Positions 1 to 6,684 of a DNA stretch of 28,536 nucleotides are shown here, in pieces (position 1 is the first letter of the stretch; every line of letters starts with the position of its first letter). The notes beneath the pieces were generated by a model. The model was given only the letters and a program-made list of their open reading frames with translations. It did no database searches and was not told the DNA's origin. Source of the DNA: a virus; the IMG/VR virus record IMGVR_UViG_3300049440_000145, positions 1 to 28,536 of that record, one strand, 5' to 3'. Both the position numbers and the translations under genes were made by a program.

Positions 1-97
1 GTGTCCTTTCAACGCAACATTATTGTTTTTTTCGTCCCCCCGCCACGGGTCTTGAATTCTTTTTTGTTTTTCCGGCAGCGTGGCTGGTGGCCACACA

Positions 98-871
98 CTA
101 CACAAAATTATTTGCATCACGTTGCACATAGTATGCATCCACTGCACAGCACAACGCTTCTGCGTACACGTGCCTGGTGGTGTCGCCTCTGATGCGCTGC
201 TTGCATGTACTGGCATCCACATCAAACGCATGTATCACGCATAATGCACCTAATGCACTGACCCATGCTGTGCGTTCATCTTCTGTCGGTGCCATCACCA
301 CCAGCCACGCAGCACAGTCACACTTGGTGTGTAGTGCATGAATTAATTTGTCACGATACTGGAACGCACGATGCCGTACCCATGAATTTGTATCGTAACG
401 ATTTCCACTGATGGCCTGTCTGATGTCATCGTAGTCAATGACCACATCACCAGGCTTGGCATTCGCTTTCACAAATGTTGTCTTGCCGCTTCCTGGTGGA
501 CCACACACAAGGTGAACTGGAATTGCGGAATGTTTGACAAACCGCGGAATTGAAAATGGCTGTTTGCCGTCATTGATATTTGCCGGATGATTTGCGTCTG
601 TCGGCCAACCATCGTTTCCAATTTCGGTGTGGTAGCCTTTGCCTTCAATTTGTTTTTTCAGACTATCGTGACAAAGTTTGCACAACGATTGCAATTCGCC
701 ATACCAAAATAAATTCAGGTCGCCTTTGTGTTCAATGACGTGATCGGCAATTGTTGCAATTTCAACTCTGCCGGTTTTTGCGCACATCACGCACAACGGA
801 TGCGCCATTAATTGCAGCAACCGTTTTTTGCGCCAACGCTTTGTGTTGTAGAGGTGGGCGAATTGTCCCAT
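98..871 (-). CDS. HNH nuclease domain fused to a P-loop kinase-like domain
   Basis: This 257-aa protein has two recognisable parts. Residues about 20-80 form a zinc-type HNH module: a CxxC at 27-30, an ADH at 42-44 followed by His48 and Asn53, then CxxCH at 64-68. Residues about 117-245 contain a perfect Walker A (GPPGSGKTT, 124-132), then VVIDYDDI at 143-150. That spacing is typical of AAA_33/polynucleotide-kinase-like P-loop enzymes. HNH domains nick or cut DNA with a metal ion; kinase-like P-loop domains bind ATP and often phosphorylate nucleic-acid ends. A combined role in processing DNA ends is inference. It is the last visible gene of the leftward early operon, 65 bases after the NusG-like gene. 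Phage HNH genes often sit near terminase, but none is seen here. The domain calls are secure; the biological role is unknown. Confidence 0.85.
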   Translation of the reverse strand: MGQFAHLYNTKRWRKKRLLQLMAHPLCVMCAKTGRVEIATIADHVIEHKGDLNLFWYGELQSLCKLCHDSLKKQIEGKGYHTEIGNDGWPTDANHPANINDGKQPFSIPRFVKHSAIPVHLVCGPPGSGKTTFVKANAKPGDVVIDYDDIRQAISGNRYDTNSWVRHRAFQYRDKLIHALHTKCDCAAWLVVMAPTEDERTAWVSALGALCVIHAFDVDASTCKQRIRGDTTRHVYAEALCCAVDAYYVQRDANNFV

Positions 872-936
872 TTGCTAAGCATCCGCAATGCAGGATGTTT
901 GTGCATCCGACATTGCAACACCACAAGCACTGGCAA

Positions 937-1443
937 TCAGTGCAGTGAAACGCTTTCAATGCGGCTATCTGAATTCAATTCAACGGAAACGTACTGGCCC
1001 AACAACTGCAACAGCACCCGTTCGCGTTCGCGTGATGTCATGCCATCGTAAACGGCAAGCTGCCCAGCAAATTGACCTGAAACAATTTTGACGTTCTGGC
1101 CAAGCTTGAATTTCTCTTTTTTCGGCAGCACCACAAAGCCGTTGCGGTCTTCCCGTGATTTCAATTCCGCAATCACGCTTTCGCCAACGACGATTGGCTT
1201 TTGCGCACCGTTCAACAGCAAGCACGAAATGCCGGGTGACGAATTGATTGCGTGCCAGGCATTTTCGATGCGCACAAACAGGTAGCGTGCAAACAGTGCC
1301 AATTCACGGGTGCGCTTCAAATTGCGCACGTGCTGCGTCACTTGGATTTTTGGGCAGTAGCTTTCAAAACTTTGGCTGGCCAGGAAGCGCTGGGCTTTGT
1401 TTTCGGAAAACGGTTGCGTCTGTGCCACTGACCAAAAAGCCAT
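937..1443 (-). CDS. NusG/RfaH-family transcription antitermination protein
   Basis: This 168-aa protein has the NusG layout. An N-terminal NGN domain begins FWSVAQTQPFSENKAQRF and includes the SYCPKI and ARYLFVRI segments that RfaH-type proteins share. A C-terminal KOW domain covers about residues 111-160 (KFKLGQNVKIVSGQFAGQLA). Family members bind the RNA polymerase clamp and suppress pausing or termination, and specialised paralogues load at specific sites. Here it lies in the leftward early operon behind the replication genes, so it may help transcribe distal or late genes; that is inference. The ATG at 1443 is preceded by GTGGAA about 6-8 bases away. Its leader has four tandem 9-mers (1470-1505) that could be a loading or control site. 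The family call is strong; the target operon is unknown. Confidence 0.88.
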   Translation of the reverse strand: MAFWSVAQTQPFSENKAQRFLASQSFESYCPKIQVTQHVRNLKRTRELALFARYLFVRIENAWHAINSSPGISCLLLNGAQKPIVVGESVIAELKSREDRNGFVVLPKKEKFKLGQNVKIVSGQFAGQLAVYDGMTSRERERVLLQLLGQYVSVELNSDSRIESVSLH

Positions 1444-1469
1444 GATGTTCCACGTGCAACATTTGTTCC

Positions 1470-1505
1470 GTCACGAACGTCACTAACGTCACCAACGTCA
1501 TTGAC
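1470..1505 (-). repeat. Four tandem 9-bp repeats in the leader of the NusG-like gene
   Basis: On the plus strand GTCACGAAC, GTCACTAAC, GTCACCAAC and GTCATTGAC follow each other without gaps. Read in the direction of the NusG-like gene they are GTTNGTGAC-type units, ending 26 bases before its ATG. They could be a protein-binding or RNA-loading site in the untranslated leader. No known motif (boxA, ops) was recognised. Confidence 0.7.
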
Positions 1506-1590
1506 GATGGTGACGTTTGACAATTGGCACGAAAACTTCACAGGCGCAAACGCCATAACAAAAAAATCCGCTCCCTATAGAGAGAGTAAG

Positions 1591-1780
1591 CGTTACAACT
1601 CGCACCCCATTAAGCAGACTATGGATGCTGCTTATGGGGCGACCGTAACAACGCAAAACGCTCAACTGTGCCCGATAAAACAATGCAATCTGAATTTTCG
1701 TAACAAGTGGATTGTCACCACTTGTTACGTGTTACGAAAAACCGAAAAGGGGTCAAAAGTGCGTAACAAACTTTGTTACG
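1591..1780. repeat. Cluster of CGTAACAA/TTGTTACG inverted repeats (candidate origin or operator array)
   Basis: Seven copies or near-copies of CGTAACAA lie in about 190 bases. One near-copy is at 1591 (CGTTACAA) and one copy at 1645. A perfect 12-bp inverted repeat has arms CGTAACAAGTGG at 1699-1710 and CCACTTGTTACG at 1718-1729, followed directly by another TGTTACG at 1730-1736. A perfect 9-1-9 palindrome, CGTAACAAACTTTGTTACG, is at 1762-1780. The last palindrome overlaps the stop of the small AT-hook-like gene. The position directly after the primase-helicase operon suggests replication iterons or an operator array; which of these is unproven. The 330-base stretch 1444-1775 holds no convincing gene. 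Confidence 0.65.
1605..1639. repeat. 12-bp hairpin with one bulge inside the non-coding region
   Basis: The arms CCCCAT-T-AAGCAG (1605-1617) and CTGCTTATGGGG (1628-1639) pair perfectly except for one bulged T, with a 10-base loop. Outer GTTAC (1592-1596) and GTAAC (1645-1649) are also complementary. There is no T tract on either side, so it is not an intrinsic terminator. It may be a structural part of the neighbouring repeat cluster. Confidence 0.55.
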
Positions 1781-2081
1781 ATTTTTTCCCAATGATTTCA
1801 GTGGTGGGTTTTTTTGGTCTGCCACGGTGCGGTGGCTTATGCTGCGGCTCTAAAATTGTGCCCATGACGCCGTGGGCGGCAATTCGCGCCAACCTGGTTG
1901 GGTCACCATCCAACGCAAGCATCATTGCAACGCCACCGTTTTCCGCCAAACAGCGTTCCAGCGCGTCAGCAAAAGCATCCGCATCGGCAACTACTTCCGC
2001 GAATGTCACTTTTTTAACTTTTAGCGCCGTCCAGTGTGTGCGAACAAAATCGGCGCAAAATACCAGTGTGCGTTTTGTCAT
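1776..2081 (-). CDS. Small protein with AT-hook-like tail
   Basis: This 101-aa protein follows the primase-helicase stop by two bases, so the two are almost certainly co-translated. The reading frame is open further upstream, but that part overlaps the primase in another frame. ATG 2081 is the sensible start, with GGTGAAG upstream. Residues about 25-75 look helical and acidic-hydrophobic. The C-terminus carries RGRPKKP (86-92), which matches the AT-hook core GRP flanked by basic residues, so minor-groove DNA binding is plausible. The coding end runs into the CGTAACAAA palindrome at 1762-1780. No family is recognised. A role with the primase or in binding the adjacent repeats is inference only. 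Confidence 0.7.
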   Translation of the reverse strand: MTKRTLVFCADFVRTHWTALKVKKVTFAEVVADADAFADALERCLAENGGVAMMLALDGDPTRLARIAAHGVMGTILEPQHKPPHRGRPKKPTTEIIGKKS

Positions 2082-2083
2082 TT

Positions 2084-3973
2084 TCAAAACATCTTCACCT
2101 GGCTTTTGTCTTCGTCTTCGGCCTGGAAGCGCAGCGCTGCCGTGCGGGCCACTTGCTTGCCTTCCTCTGTCAACTGCCAGCGGTTGCCGCGCACTTTCCT
2201 GGTCAATATCGGGTGCTGCTTGGCCAGCCGTTCCATGATGCGCTGGACGCGCATTTTGTACGGTTCGCCAGTGTCGGTGACCCAACCCAACTGCTTCGCC
2301 CAGCCACCCAGGGAATTTTTCGGATTGGCCAGCACCGCTGTCAGCACGCGGTCTTCATCATTTTCGGCTTTGTCGGCGCGTTGGTCTTCCTCTACATCGT
2401 CAATGGCCACCGCTTGCACGGTTGGCAAAATGCGCCCTTTGTTGTCCACCAGCTTCAAATTGCGGATTGTTTCCAGCTTGAACGCCACCGGCTGAAAACC
2501 TGGCCCGCGCATTTTGTTGTAATTCAATTCCACCATGTCATCGGTCTTGCGCCACAGTGTCAGGTTGCCGTCTATTTCGGCCAGGTAAGCGCCGCCGCCG
2601 CGTGGCAATAATTGGTCAGGCTCTATGACGTGCTTGATTGGGTGACACAGCACCAGCACGCATGGGCCACCTGGCAGCGTGGTCAGTGACCGCAACATGC
2701 GGGCGTAGTTGCCCATTTGCGTGTTGCTCAATTCCTCATTGCCCAGGAAATACGCGGCGCTGGTGTCGATGATGATTAAGCTGACTTCGCCCTGGCGCTT
2801 AAAGTTTTCTGACAGCACGTGCATCATGCCCGCGATGTTGAACACGCCAGGAATAAACCAAATGTCATCTTTTTCGGGGTTGTCGTTGCGCTCGGCATCG
2901 GCACCGATGATGCGCATTCGCACGTCATCGGGATTTTCCCCGACAAAGTAAACAACCCTGCCCTTTTCGACGCGGTGGCGTTTCAGCGTGGCGTTTTTGT
3001 CGGCGCAACTGACCAGGCGTGCAATCAGCAACGCCACTGCCGTCTTGGCGTGGCCGGTCTGCCCGGTCAGCGCATAAATAAATCGGCGCTGCAACATGCC
3101 TTCAATCAGGTAATCGGGCGGCACGAAGCCTTCCAGGAATTGCGCGTGCGACAATATTGCCGGTTCACCGGCCACCGCAGCGGGCGCGTGCGTGTCGCCA
3201 TTGCCGGTGGGCGCTTTGTAGTCGGGCAAGTCGCCAACAATCTGCCAAAGCAAATCCACCATGTGGCTGTGCAGCCAATCGGAAATGTCATCACTGGCTT
3301 GCATGTCGGGCCAGAACTTCGCCAGGTCCAGCACACGCACGCGGGCGGCAACGCCCAGCAAATTGTTGGCGACCATCGCCACGTGATCGCGCCCAGGCTG
3401 GTCATTGTCGCCGCACACCACAACGTCAGCGTCTTTGAAAATCGGGTTGAAGTCATCGCGCCACTTGTTTGCGCCCATCGGGCAGCACGTGGCGGGCACT
3501 CCAGCGTCACGCAAATTGTTCACGTCTTTTTCGCCTTCAACGACAAACACCACCTGGTCGTTGGCCAATTCAGCCGTCAATTCCGGCAGACGATAAGGCA
3601 CGATGCGCACGCCCTTGATTGACCATTTTTCCTGGTGCGGGTCTTTGCGCTGGCGGAATTGTTTGGGTTGCCCAGGCGGTTCAAAACGCAACACCTGGAA
3701 AAGCAATTTGCCGCCTTCGTCCTGGTAATCGTAAATGGCGCGGATTGGACCTAAGCCGCCGTCAGCGCCTTTGGCTTTTTCTTTTTGCTCGAAAGCTTCG
3801 CTGGCACCGACATCGCACTGATGGCAAAACCACGCCACCTTGTCGCGCTGCACGGTCACATTCAGATAACCCTGGCCGCAATTCGGGCACGTGGTGGTGA
3901 ATTTGCCGGATTTGTTCGCCACGTAGTCAATGCCGTGGGCTTTCAATAATTCCTGGGCGCTGTGCGTGGTCAT
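2084..3973 (-). CDS. DNA primase-helicase (zinc finger, TOPRIM, RecA-like ATPase)
   Basis: This 629-aa replication protein has three modules. Residues 1-60 hold a zinc ribbon (C29, C32, C50, C53). About 138-215 is a TOPRIM fold with VVEGEKD (144-150, Glu146) and CGDNDQPG (187-194), the acidic metal-binding residues used in primer synthesis. About 270-500 is a RepA/AAA_25-type ATPase with Walker A GQTGHAKT (304-311), Walker B LIIIDT (399-404) and a CHP sensor near 443. Phage proteins of this type combine primase and hexameric helicase activity at the fork. About 550-615 may be a winged-helix tail. It overlaps the 67-aa gene before it by ATGA and precedes the AT-hook gene by two bases. The family call is strong; independent primase activity is inferred from the motifs. 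Confidence 0.93.
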   Translation of the reverse strand: MTTHSAQELLKAHGIDYVANKSGKFTTTCPNCGQGYLNVTVQRDKVAWFCHQCDVGASEAFEQKEKAKGADGGLGPIRAIYDYQDEGGKLLFQVLRFEPPGQPKQFRQRKDPHQEKWSIKGVRIVPYRLPELTAELANDQVVFVVEGEKDVNNLRDAGVPATCCPMGANKWRDDFNPIFKDADVVVCGDNDQPGRDHVAMVANNLLGVAARVRVLDLAKFWPDMQASDDISDWLHSHMVDLLWQIVGDLPDYKAPTGNGDTHAPAAVAGEPAILSHAQFLEGFVPPDYLIEGMLQRRFIYALTGQTGHAKTAVALLIARLVSCADKNATLKRHRVEKGRVVYFVGENPDDVRMRIIGADAERNDNPEKDDIWFIPGVFNIAGMMHVLSENFKRQGEVSLIIIDTSAAYFLGNEELSNTQMGNYARMLRSLTTLPGGPCVLVLCHPIKHVIEPDQLLPRGGGAYLAEIDGNLTLWRKTDDMVELNYNKMRGPGFQPVAFKLETIRNLKLVDNKGRILPTVQAVAIDDVEEDQRADKAENDEDRVLTAVLANPKNSLGGWAKQLGWVTDTGEPYKMRVQRIMERLAKQHPILTRKVRGNRWQLTEEGKQVARTAALRFQAEDEDKSQVKMF

Positions 3974-4173
3974 GCTCGCACCACTTCCGGTGCAACATTG
4001 CGCCGCCGTTTGTGTTGCGCTTCCACTGTAATCATCGCGGCGCGGATTTGTTCACCGTCACGCCGTTCGCACTGTGCCATCAACAAACCCCACACCACGC
4101 GGCGCACATGAAAGCCGTTGCGGCGCTGCGTGCCGATGGCCCAGGCGCTACAATTGGCAGGGTGTTTCATCAT
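3970..4173 (-). CDS. Small basic hypothetical protein
   Basis: This 67-aa, arginine-rich protein is joined at both ends by four-base ATGA overlaps, with the nuclease-like gene before it (4170-4173) and the primase-helicase after it (3970-3973). That is strong evidence for a real translationally coupled gene. The start is one of two adjacent ATGs (4173 or 4170). No domain is recognised. The last 12 residues (RRRNVAPEVVRA) nearly repeat the tail of the Cro-like protein at 5122-5349, and the similarity extends to the DNA. It may be a replication accessory factor by position only. Confidence 0.65.
   Translation of the reverse strand: MMKHPANCSAWAIGTQRRNGFHVRRVVWGLLMAQCERRDGEQIRAAMITVEAQHKRRRNVAPEVVRA
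3978..4020. repeat. Imperfect direct repeat, copy 1 (pairs with 5151-5200)
   Basis: The stretch beginning GCACCACTTCCGGTGCAACA matches 5151-5200, which begins GCACAACTTCCGGCGCAACA. The first 23 bases differ at two positions, then copy 2 has a 6-base insertion (CAATTG), then CGCCGCCG is shared and a looser match follows to TTGCGC. Both copies encode the C-terminal NVAPEVVR segment of a small early-operon protein. Confidence 0.65.
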
Positions 4174-4691
4174 TGCGCCGCCTCTGAAACGGTTTCCGGC
4201 AGCACCATCATTGCTACATCCACGTGCAATGTTTCGATTGGCCGCAAATCTGTTTGCGGCACAAAGAACGCTGGCCGGTCGCTTCGCTGTTTGTCGGCCC
4301 AATATTTTTGCTGTTTGCCTTCGTGGCCGTAGCACCAGCCCATTAGGTGAAACTTCGGCGCTTCTGGATGTACCAGGACAAATGGCAATTCGTCCTGGTC
4401 TTTGTCACCTGGGTGCAAAATTAAACAATCTGAACGCCTGGTGCATGACCGCACTTCAATTAAATTTCCCACATCAATCGCGCCAACATGCTTTGGCCCG
4501 GTCCAATAAAGATTGAAATGTTTTGCAACCGCCAATTCCGCCATTGCGCCCATCAATTGAAATTCCCACGGGAAAGGATTTGCTTCTGACCCGTAGGTTG
4601 GCGCGTGCTTAAACAATCCTTTCACGCGATACATGCAACCGACATGGCTGGCCATCATCAATTCGCGCCAGGTCAGCGTCACAGTAATCAT
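4170..4691 (-). CDS. Phage PD-(D/E)XK-like nuclease family protein (putative)
   Basis: This 173-aa protein starts at ATG 4691, which overlaps the VRR-NUC stop by ATGA; the frame is open further upstream but lacks a better start. The pattern GAMAELAVAKHF (48-59, Glu52), then AIDVG (71-75, Asp73), then LIEVR (77-81, Glu79) is the spacing of a PD-(D/E)XK core, with Arg81 in place of the usual Lys. The following PFVLVHPEAPKFHLMGWCYG (103-122) resembles strands of Holliday-resolvase-like phage proteins. From memory it belongs to a conserved but uncharacterised phage family. It sits between a VRR-NUC nuclease and the primase-helicase, consistent with recombination or fork processing. With the Lys replaced, catalytic activity is uncertain. 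Confidence 0.75.
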   Translation of the reverse strand: MITVTLTWRELMMASHVGCMYRVKGLFKHAPTYGSEANPFPWEFQLMGAMAELAVAKHFNLYWTGPKHVGAIDVGNLIEVRSCTRRSDCLILHPGDKDQDELPFVLVHPEAPKFHLMGWCYGHEGKQQKYWADKQRSDRPAFFVPQTDLRPIETLHVDVAMMVLPETVSEAAQ

Positions 4692-5107
4692 CACTGCACC
4701 TTCAGCACGGTGCGCAACGCGCCCCAATGCTGCAAATGCGCCACCACGTCTTCCAGATTGTCACACACCGCGTGCGGGAAGCCGTAGCGCAAACACCACG
4801 CCTTGAATTCCACTTGCGTCTTGCTGAGTTGGCCACCCTTGCGCTTCAACTCGATAAAGAACGTCTGCCGGTTTGGGCCAAGCAACACAAAATCCGGCAC
4901 GCCCGCCATCACGCCTTTGCGGTTCATTTCAACGCGGGTGATGATGTCGCGCCGCCCGCCGTTGGGCACGTGAAACATTTTCCATTCGGGATGCTTCCAG
5001 CGCCGCCAAACTTGAAACGCTTGCTTGTGCAGCTTGTCTTCAAGCGGTGTCGGTGGCGCTTTGCCGCGTTGGCGCTTGCTTCCAAATAAGGATAGCTGAC
5101 CAGCCAA
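4691..5107 (-). CDS. VRR-NUC domain nuclease
   Basis: This 138-aa protein shows the VRR-NUC signature: HVPNGGRR at 46-53, GVPDFVLL at 69-76 (Asp72), FIELKRKGGQLSKTQ at 84-98 (Glu86, Lys88, Gln98), then AWCLRYGF. Stand-alone viral VRR-NUC proteins are structure-specific nucleases that can cleave branched DNA. The start is TTG 5107. No ATG exists upstream of the conserved core, and the sequence GGAAGGAAACGCC before the TTG is a strong ribosome-binding site. It lies 14 bases after the Cro-like gene and overlaps the next nuclease-like gene by ATGA, so it is part of the early replication-recombination operon. Confidence 0.9.
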   Translation of the reverse strand: MAGQLSLFGSKRQRGKAPPTPLEDKLHKQAFQVWRRWKHPEWKMFHVPNGGRRDIITRVEMNRKGVMAGVPDFVLLGPNRQTFFIELKRKGGQLSKTQVEFKAWCLRYGFPHAVCDNLEDVVAHLQHWGALRTVLKVQ

Positions 5108-5121
5108 GGCGTTTCCTTCCG

Positions 5122-5349
5122 CTAAGCGGCATCAACATTGTTTTCCTGGCGCACAACTTCCGGCGCAACATTGCAATTGCGCCGCCGCAAAAGTTTGCGC
5201 ACGTCATCGGCTTTTGTTGCCGGAAAAAATCCACGGTTGCGCCAATTCCAGACGCATTGCGGTGTGGTGTTTAAGGTGCGGGCAGCTTCGCTAAGCCCAC
5301 CCAATTCGCGCAACACTTCGTCAAAGGTGGTCAGGGTTTTGCGTGACAT
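5122..5349 (-). CDS. Cro-like helix-turn-helix regulator (carph-isopro/YdaS-like)
   Basis: This 75-aa protein is the first gene of the leftward operon. Residues about 8-50 form a compact HTH: DEVLRELGGLSEAARTLNTT followed by PQCVWNWRNRGFFPA. The pattern of a short HTH ending in a W-x-x-R-G-x-x-P motif is typical of Cro-type phage regulators of the YdaS/carph-isopro group. Such proteins repress promoters in the adjacent divergent control region. The CGCAAA/TTTGCG inverted repeats at 5352-5440 are the natural candidate operators. The C-terminal NVAPEVVRQ segment is duplicated in the 67-aa protein at 3970-4173. Being first in a leftward operon, as cro often is in a rightward one, fits an early-gene regulator. 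Confidence 0.82.
   Translation of the reverse strand: MSRKTLTTFDEVLRELGGLSEAARTLNTTPQCVWNWRNRGFFPATKADDVRKLLRRRNCNVAPEVVRQENNVDAA
5151..5200. repeat. Imperfect direct repeat, copy 2 (pairs with 3978-4020)
   Basis: This is the second copy of the shared 3'-coding segment, here inside the Cro-like gene. It contains a 6-base CAATTG insertion relative to copy 1, which adds two codons. Confidence 0.65.
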
Positions 5350-5642
5350 TTCCGCAAATTAAACGCAACGCATAACGCCGCGCAAATTTTTGCGTGTTGC
5401 CGCGTGAAGACATGACGGGCAGCAAAAAATATTTATTTGCGCGTTGGCACTACATGACAACACATGCTCCATCCGTCGCTACTATTCCACCGTGCAACCA
5501 TAGCACAGTAAGGATTTTCGTTTGACAGCGAATTTGTTTAGGATTTCATTGAACGTGTAAGTTTTGCGACAGCGAAAAATCGGAACCACAACCAGGACAA
5601 CACCCCACACGCGGCACACCGTGTTGCGCGAACGGGAAAGCC
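5350..5642. promoter_or_regulatory. Divergent early control region with CGCAAA inverted repeats
   Basis: This 293-base gap separates the leftward Cro-like operon from the rightward Xis/recombination operon and contains no convincing gene. A palindrome CGCAAATTTTTGCG lies at 5381-5394. A looser GCAAA...TTTGC pair is at 5422-5440 and a half-site CCGCAAATT at 5352-5360. These resemble operators for a small HTH dimer such as the adjacent Cro-like protein. A leftward promoter with TTGTCA near 5454-5459 and a TAAATA-like -10, and a rightward one using TACTAT near 5480 or TTGACA near 5523, are possible but weak. Confidence 0.5.
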
Positions 5643-5900
5643 ATGCACCGCAAACGCCGAAAGAAAAAAACGATGCAGCGAACAGTCACGGTGCCAGCAA
5701 AGCCGCCAGGTGCGCGGCGCGTGGCCAGGACAAATGAAGCCGCAGCCTATGGGCACTTTTCCCGCCGCACGCTGTTCCGCCTGATTGATAGCAAAAAAAT
5801 CAAAGCCTACCGCTACAGCGCACGCCTTGTGTTGGTTGACCTGGACAGCATTGACGCCTTTCAAAACAGTCTGCCGGAATTAACCCATGCTGACGGCTGA
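5643..5900 (+). CDS. Excisionase-like / HTH_17 DNA-binding protein
   Basis: This 85-aa protein has a basic N-terminus (MHRKRRKKK) and then RTNEAAAYGHFSRRTLFRLI, a MerR/excisionase-type winged HTH covering about residues 27-75 and ending in VLVDLDSIDAF. Proteins of this type bend DNA at att sites or act as regulators. It is the first gene of the rightward operon and overlaps the exonuclease gene by 14 bases. ATG 5643 has GGGAAAG upstream; ATG 5673 is an alternative start that would remove the basic leader. Because a second Xis-like protein lies next to the integrase (10753-10968), this one is more likely a regulator than the true excisionase. Confidence 0.75.
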   Translation: MHRKRRKKKTMQRTVTVPAKPPGARRVARTNEAAAYGHFSRRTLFRLIDSKKIKAYRYSARLVLVDLDSIDAFQNSLPELTHADG

Positions 5901-6684
5901 GCAACGCCGCTTACGTGAATTCCATTTCACCGCGTCAGCCGCGCCAGCGCTGATGGCGGGCGATGAAGCCGAGTTGCTCAGGTTGTGGCGCGTGGCCATT
6001 GGCGAAATTCCAGAGGAAGACTTGACGCACGTGTGGCCGGTGCAGTTGGGGTCATACCTGGAAACTTTCATTTTGGATTGGCACCAGGAAAAAACCGGGC
6101 TGGTGCTGACGGAACGCGGGCGCGTTGTCGAGCATCCGAAGTTGCCTTACGTGTGCGCCACGCTGGATGCGTTCCGCGCCCACGATGATTGCACGCTGGA
6201 TGTGAAGGTGTGCAATTCCTGGCAAGCGCTGGATGACATCGTGAACCACTACACACCGCAAGCGCTGGTGCAGAAATCATGCCGCCGTGCGGCACGGTGT
6301 TCGTTGCTGATTATGCACGGCACGGCAGAACCGCGTGAAATTGAAGTTAGCGCTGACGAAAACTATGAACGCGAATTGTGGGCACGCATCGCATCATTCT
6401 GGATGTGCATTGAAATGCTGGTGCCGCCCGTTCCGCTGCCGAAAATCGTGCCGCCAGAACAATGGCGCACGGTTGACTTGAACGTGGACCCCAAACCGAA
6501 TTGGGGTCACGCCATCATTCCTGAATTACTGGTTGCCGCTGACACCAAGGCTGCGGCTGACCAGTATGCGCACGCAGCAGACGTTGCAAAATCCCTTGTG
6601 CCGCAAGACGTCGGCTGCGTGCGCTTTTCCAACGTCACCGTCAAACGTGATCGGCGCGGTTATCTTTCGTTGAAGGTTGCATGA
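5887..6684 (+). CDS. YqaJ-type viral exonuclease (Red alpha-like)
   Basis: This 265-aa protein matches the YqaJ/lambda-exonuclease fold. It has an N-terminal HFTASAAPALM (13-23), corresponding to the family I-x-A-S motif, Glu59 in GSYLETF, Asp94 in ATLDAF, and LDVKV (104-108) giving the D-x-K catalytic strand, then Gln129 in a downstream helix. These enzymes degrade one strand of double-stranded DNA ends to expose single strands for annealing. The Bet/RecT gene lies one small gene downstream, making a standard phage recombination pair. The stop is followed immediately by the ATG of the 55-aa gene. The final 80 residues are less conserved. Confidence 0.9.
   Translation: MLTAEQRRLREFHFTASAAPALMAGDEAELLRLWRVAIGEIPEEDLTHVWPVQLGSYLETFILDWHQEKTGLVLTERGRVVEHPKLPYVCATLDAFRAHDDCTLDVKVCNSWQALDDIVNHYTPQALVQKSCRRAARCSLLIMHGTAEPREIEVSADENYERELWARIASFWMCIEMLVPPVPLPKIVPPEQWRTVDLNVDPKPNWGHAIIPELLVAADTKAAADQYAHAADVAKSLVPQDVGCVRFSNVTVKRDRRGYLSLKVA

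Noticed and set aside
1-192. Rightward open frame at the left edge.
   Set aside because: No ribosome-binding site, odd composition, and it overlaps the well-supported HNH-kinase gene on the other strand.
1470-1505. CRISPR array or terminal-repeat interpretation of the 9-mers.
   Set aside because: Units are gapless and too short, without spacers. No CRISPR array is present anywhere in the window.
1571-1580. On the minus strand CTATAGGGAG resembles the start of a T7 RNA polymerase promoter.
   Set aside because: Only the initiation part matches; the upstream specificity bases differ and no phage RNA polymerase is encoded in the window. Probably chance.
2084-3622. Several long rightward frames opposite the primase-helicase.
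   Set aside because: They are antisense shadows of a gene with clear motifs; none has a recognisable domain or start signal.
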